Origin: Haemophilus_D parainfluenzae_AD | GTDB lineage: Bacteria; Pseudomonadota; Gammaproteobacteria; Enterobacterales; Pasteurellaceae | Direction: 5' to 3' (one strand) | Assembly (NCBI RefSeq): GCF_001679325.1 | Contig: NZ_LZMX01000030.1 | DNA length: 64,000 nucleotides | Shown here: one piece after another, positions 60,090 through 64,000 of the stretch | Layout of the letters: the number at the start of each line of letters is the position of its first letter | Position numbering within the stretch: position 1 is the stretch's first letter | Translations under genes and position numbers: made by a program | The notes under the pieces: model-generated | The model's database searches: none | What the model was told of the DNA's origin: nothing | What the model saw: only the letters and a program-made list of their open reading frames with translations

Positions 60090-60539
60090 TTAATCCTTTA
60101 AGCTTTCAATTTCTTTGGTGAATTCATTGATATTATCAAAGCTCAAATAAACGGACGCAAAACGGATATACGCCACTTTATCTAATTCTTTCAGCTCATT
60201 CATGGCTAATTTACCCACGAGATGACTTGGTACTTCACGCTCACCTGTCGCACGTAATTGGATAATAATATGGCTGATGGCTTTTTCCACATCATCCGAA
60301 CTTACAGGGCGTTTTTCTAACGCATGTTGAATACCGCTACGCAATTTATCTTCATTAAACGGCTCGCGTGACCCATCATTTTTAATAATTTTGGGTACCA
60401 CTAATTCGGCCGTTTCAAAGGTGGTAAAGCGTTCATGACAATTCCCACATTCCCGACGACGACGTACTTGATACCCATCAGAAACCAAACGGCTGTCAAT
60501 TACCTTAGTTTCTTCAGTTGAACAAAACGGACAACGCAT
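60090..60539 (-). CDS. nrdR: Transcriptional repressor NrdR
   Basis: Nucleotide-sensing repressor of ribonucleotide reductase genes. N-terminal zinc ribbon with C3, C6, C31 and C34 (MRCPFCS...ECGNCHERFTT) and an ATP-cone domain (about 48-140; VPKIIKNDGSREPFNEDKL). Length 149 aa equals E. coli NrdR. First gene of the four-gene run with ribD, degS and yfbR. Confidence 0.97.
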   Translation of the reverse strand: MRCPFCSTEETKVIDSRLVSDGYQVRRRRECGNCHERFTTFETAELVVPKIIKNDGSREPFNEDKLRSGIQHALEKRPVSSDDVEKAISHIIIQLRATGEREVPSHLVGKLAMNELKELDKVAYIRFASVYLSFDNINEFTKEIESLKD

Positions 60540-60616
60540 TTTAGCTCCTTTTCAAAATTATTCTTAAGTCAGCATCTTATCAAAAATCCAGGATCTTTTC
60601 GATCTGAAGATCCGCT

Positions 60617-63600
60617 TTAAGACAACATTTCTCCAAACCAGGATGTGGTTTGTTTCACCAACTGCAAAAGGCCATCCTGCGATTTAAATTGTTCTGTTTG
60701 CCACAATACCCTAGCCCAATAAGGATCGGCTTTTCTATAACCATAAGGATCAGTTTTCGCAAGGGATTCGATATTCGTTAAAACATTGTCAAAATTGACC
60801 GCACTTTCATCTTTTTCAATAAACTTCGCTATATTTTCCGTTGGTATGAGCTGAATTTGTTGTTGGCTCTGTAAATAAGCCTCTACATACATTTTCAGTT
60901 TCTCAAGTGCGGTTGATTTTTCTATTGTTTTTAATGTTAAATCCTTATCTTTAGCGATAATGCGTGGTGGCAGTGCATTCTCTTTTGTCGCCAGTTGAAT
61001 GAGATAATAAAGCCATGGACGAATACGATAACGATCTTTATATTTTGCAAATCGCCATTCGATTATCTGATTTTCATCGCCAAATAATGGCTCCATATAG
61101 CCAAACAAGCGAATATTGCCTTGTACCGTTTCCACCACAAAATCAACACTCTCACTGTATGGTGAAGAATAATCCTTAATTTTCTCTTTAAAAGCCAATA
61201 CATCAGCACGAATGGATTGCGCACAAACTTCCGCAAACTCGCCGCGCGGCATGATGCCTTTTACTCGCTGTTTGGCGAAATAATCGTTAAATTGTGCTTC
61301 CTCTAAATGCAATAATTCATTACTAATGCGATGATGATCCAAGCCATTTAATATGAAGTTTTCACTTTCTTCAATGCGATCGTCTTCATCTCGGAAATAC
61401 ACACCAAGCTGCTTTTCAAAAAAGAATTTCACTGGATTTTCAACAAAACTCACAAAACGATCGAGTTCAATTTCCGTTATTGGCTCTTGATTTTCACCCA
61501 TCGGCACAACAAATTCATGACATTTTCGTTCTTGGAATTGGGCAATCGGCAACCACTTTTTCGCAAAAGAGCGGTTAATTTCCCCTTCATTTTGGAAATT
61601 GCTTGGACTAAACGCCGTCATTGGATGTTGTTCAATTCTCAAGCCATCGTCTGAATAATGATTAATATAATCAACCAACTGGCTCACTAATACCGAAGGC
61701 TCTTTTGGCTGATTATCAATAATTGAACAGCCCACATAACTCACATAAAAATGGGATCTTGCGGCCAGTAAGGCTTCGAGGAATAAGTAACGATCATCAT
61801 CTCGACGAACACGATCGCCTTTTTGATGATGATATTGCATCAAGTCAAAACTATTTGGCGTATGACTACGTGGGTAATCCGCTTCATTCATTCCAAGCAA
61901 ACACACCACTTTAAAAGGAATGGAACGCATAGGTAAAAGTGTGCAGAAATTCACTTTCCCCGCTAAGAAACGAAGGCTGTTTGGTGTTTCTTCTAAACGT
62001 GCAGACATCACTTCCGCAATCACATCTGCTTGCAAAGTCTCTTCGAAATTGACGGACTGCAAATCATCGGCAAAGGCATTGATGCAATCCTGAATATAAA
62101 ATAAGGTATCCGCAGTTTCTTCATTTTGCACAAAGAAATCCGTCAAAAGTGCGGTCAATTTTTCACGCCATTTTTCAATATTGTGTACCTTTTGCAAACC
62201 TTGATGCCATTTATTTAAGGTCGTAAAAAATTGATTTATCGCACCAACTAACTGCCCTTTCAATCCATAGCTACTGTCAAGTCCAAGACTATCTTGCCAA
62301 ACGCCTTGTTCTTCACGCATCGCATAACCTAAGGTCATACGTTCAAGCCCCGCTTGCCACGCATTAAAATTCAGTGTGTTCTGCAGTTTTTCTAAACCAA
62401 AGCGAATACCCGACTCTTTCACCCATTCACGGATTTGATCGAGATCAGCAAGCGCAATATTAAAACGTTCTCGGATAGCTGGAATATCCAATAAAGCCAA
62501 CACTTCTTCCGCACTAAACTGACTTTCTTTTAAATTTAACAGGGAAAGATAGCTCGATACGATTACATCACTTTCAGACAATTTACTGTCAGAAATTGAG
62601 AACGGAATAACGGGTGCGTCCGCACTATTCGCACCAAAGACAGCCTGAATATAAGGCGTATATTGGTTAATATCGGCAACCATGACCACCACATCTTTTG
62701 GGGTAATCTGCTCTTCTTTTGGTTTATGCTGATTCTGATTGAATAAATCCAATAAATAATCATGCAGCACTTCAACTTCTCGCATCGCGCTATGACAAGA
62801 TTTCATCACCAAAGAGCGGTCATTTTTCGCGACATTTAATGCACCATGGCTCAACGTCAAAATTTGATTTTGGATCTGGCTTAATAACGTTTTTTCGGGA
62901 AGTTCTGCATAGTAATCACGGGAAATAGCTTGAATATTTTCTTCATCTCGCACTAATTGATAGAGAAAATCCCGTCCCATTTTTCCCCAAGAGGCTAAAA
63001 GCGGATTTCCACTGAACAATTCTTCTTGTTGATTGGTATAATCAAGGTCAGCAGGTTCCCATGACACTTGCTCGGCTGAAATTAAAGGCTTCACATCGTT
63101 GGTTTCTTGCACGAAACGCTGTCTTTCTAATAAATAGGATTTGCTCAGATCTCGCAAATCTCCCCAATATTCTTGGCATGGATTATTGAAGAATAAATGC
63201 ACATCTGTTTTAGCTGAAATACCTTGGAAAATATTGAGATAAACCGTTGGCAATGCAGGAATACCAAAAATAAAAATACGCTCTGGTAAGTTGAGTGTCA
63301 CATTTGGATCACGACATAATGCTAAAAATTGTTGATTGAGTGCAGCACGATGTTTTGCTTTTCCACCAAAATCACGTTGAACATCATTCACCAAGGCTCG
63401 CCATAAAATTCCCTGCCAGTGAATATTGCCTTTAATTTGAGAAAGAAAGGTAGGATTTAATGCCGAAAGCCCCTGCTTTTGCTGATTAATTTGTGCCAAG
63501 ATTTTTTCATCGTTATTTTCTTCCCATGCAGCAATCCATTCGGGACGATAGACGAGATATTGGTCAAATAAATCGGCAACTTTTAGGCTTAATTGATAAA

Positions 63601-63976
63601 GTTTTTGCTGTTCTGATGCTGGTGAGGACGCTAAATATTTTTTTAATGGCTCAAATTCTTTTTGCTGTAAAAAGGTAGGAATTAATCGCATTAATCGCCA
63701 TAACGTTAAATCTTTTTCAAAAGGGTTTTGCGTGGAAACATTGGGCAAATTATCGGCATAAAGTTTCCAAATAAAACTGGAAGGCATAGGGAATTGGAAA
63801 TTCGCTGCAACGCCGCGTTTTTTAGCAATTTCCATTTGTAACCATTGTGCCATACCCGGACTTTGCACCAACACAATGTCAGATTGAAATGGATCATGTT
63901 GCGGTAAATTTTCCAACAGCGAAACTAAAATATCCTTTTGAATTTCCGGTTGGTTTGAATAATAAGTAACGAACAA
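60617..63976 (-). CDS. recC: Exodeoxyribonuclease V gamma subunit RecC
   Basis: Subunit of the RecBCD helicase-nuclease that recognises Chi sites and scaffolds the complex. N-terminal YYSNQPEIQKDIL, VLVQSPGMAQWLQMEIAKK, FPMPSSFIWKLYA and LFDQYLVYRPEW match E. coli RecC; later LLPMRSIPFKVVCLLGMNEADYPR is the inactive helicase core. Length 1119 aa (E. coli 1122 aa). The start is a TTG at 63976 with AAGGG about eight bases upstream; no nearby ATG fits. The C-terminus is complete. Confidence 0.96.
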   Translation of the reverse strand: MFVTYYSNQPEIQKDILVSLLENLPQHDPFQSDIVLVQSPGMAQWLQMEIAKKRGVAANFQFPMPSSFIWKLYADNLPNVSTQNPFEKDLTLWRLMRLIPTFLQQKEFEPLKKYLASSPASEQQKLYQLSLKVADLFDQYLVYRPEWIAAWEENNDEKILAQINQQKQGLSALNPTFLSQIKGNIHWQGILWRALVNDVQRDFGGKAKHRAALNQQFLALCRDPNVTLNLPERIFIFGIPALPTVYLNIFQGISAKTDVHLFFNNPCQEYWGDLRDLSKSYLLERQRFVQETNDVKPLISAEQVSWEPADLDYTNQQEELFSGNPLLASWGKMGRDFLYQLVRDEENIQAISRDYYAELPEKTLLSQIQNQILTLSHGALNVAKNDRSLVMKSCHSAMREVEVLHDYLLDLFNQNQHKPKEEQITPKDVVVMVADINQYTPYIQAVFGANSADAPVIPFSISDSKLSESDVIVSSYLSLLNLKESQFSAEEVLALLDIPAIRERFNIALADLDQIREWVKESGIRFGLEKLQNTLNFNAWQAGLERMTLGYAMREEQGVWQDSLGLDSSYGLKGQLVGAINQFFTTLNKWHQGLQKVHNIEKWREKLTALLTDFFVQNEETADTLFYIQDCINAFADDLQSVNFEETLQADVIAEVMSARLEETPNSLRFLAGKVNFCTLLPMRSIPFKVVCLLGMNEADYPRSHTPNSFDLMQYHHQKGDRVRRDDDRYLFLEALLAARSHFYVSYVGCSIIDNQPKEPSVLVSQLVDYINHYSDDGLRIEQHPMTAFSPSNFQNEGEINRSFAKKWLPIAQFQERKCHEFVVPMGENQEPITEIELDRFVSFVENPVKFFFEKQLGVYFRDEDDRIEESENFILNGLDHHRISNELLHLEEAQFNDYFAKQRVKGIMPRGEFAEVCAQSIRADVLAFKEKIKDYSSPYSESVDFVVETVQGNIRLFGYMEPLFGDENQIIEWRFAKYKDRYRIRPWLYYLIQLATKENALPPRIIAKDKDLTLKTIEKSTALEKLKMYVEAYLQSQQQIQLIPTENIAKFIEKDESAVNFDNVLTNIESLAKTDPYGYRKADPYWARVLWQTEQFKSQDGLLQLVKQTTSWFGEMLS

Positions 63977-64000
63977 AGTAACGCCCTTTTGAAAGCAAAA

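Overview
The window is a chromosomal segment of a Pasteurellaceae bacterium, most likely Haemophilus parainfluenzae or a close relative. The DNA is AT-rich and the 9-mer AAGTGCGGT / ACCGCACTT (the Haemophilus-type DNA uptake signal) occurs many times, often as inverted pairs that double as terminators. A complete sulfate assimilation cluster and hemA (glutamyl-tRNA reductase) argue against H. influenzae, which is a heme auxotroph. The species name is an inference. No prophage, insertion sequence, CRISPR array or rRNA operon was seen.

Layout. 1-12130: sulfur assimilation, with cysI (cut by the window edge), cysJ, cysN, cysD, cysH, cysG and a sulfate-binding lipoprotein on the minus strand, and the permease genes cysT-cysW-cysA diverging on the plus strand. 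There is no cysC, and CysH carries the Fe-S cysteines of an APS reductase, so APS is probably reduced directly. 12185-15407: argG, an SDR-family gene and purC with a PurR operator. 15480-19934: a six-gene minus-strand cluster of exported proteins. It has two small curlin-like repeat proteins, a Cys-rich small protein, a CsgG/HfaB-like outer-membrane lipoprotein fused to a peptidoglycan-binding domain, a Sel1/TPR protein and a pentapeptide-repeat protein. This is the best candidate for an undescribed surface-fibre or secretion system. 20422-22532: prfC and a Met-Leu-Gln-Gln tRNA operon. 22656-28548: a phosphodiester glycosidase-family gene, hemA, gloB, a yafS-like methyltransferase, a DUF1508 gene and ycaO. 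28702-38198: gyrA, a TorD-like chaperone, a quinone reductase, an NfeD/QmcA pair, modF, sstT, a LexA-box-controlled UmuD-like gene lacking its catalytic dyad, and a MepS-like hydrolase. 38360-44526: the pyruvate dehydrogenase operon aceE-aceF-lpdA. 44833-52178: mgsA, a YdgA-family gene, then dnaK (sigma-32-type promoter) and dnaJ, with an effector-binding-domain gene and an O-acetylhomoserine sulfhydrylase gene between them. 52280-57277: the cystine transporter gene tcyP, then modABC with divergent modE. 57329-63976: nrdR-ribD-degS-yfbR and recC.

The genes connect through several shared functions. Sulfate uptake, activation, APS reduction and sulfite reduction (with siroheme from CysG) deliver sulfide, which the OAH sulfhydrylase at 49633 can fix into homocysteine; TcyP gives an alternative cystine supply. 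ModABC supplies molybdate, and the TorD-like chaperone would serve a molybdoenzyme encoded elsewhere. Most other genes are housekeeping. The accessory interest lies in the 15.5-19.9 kb cluster and the SOS-controlled UmuD-like gene.
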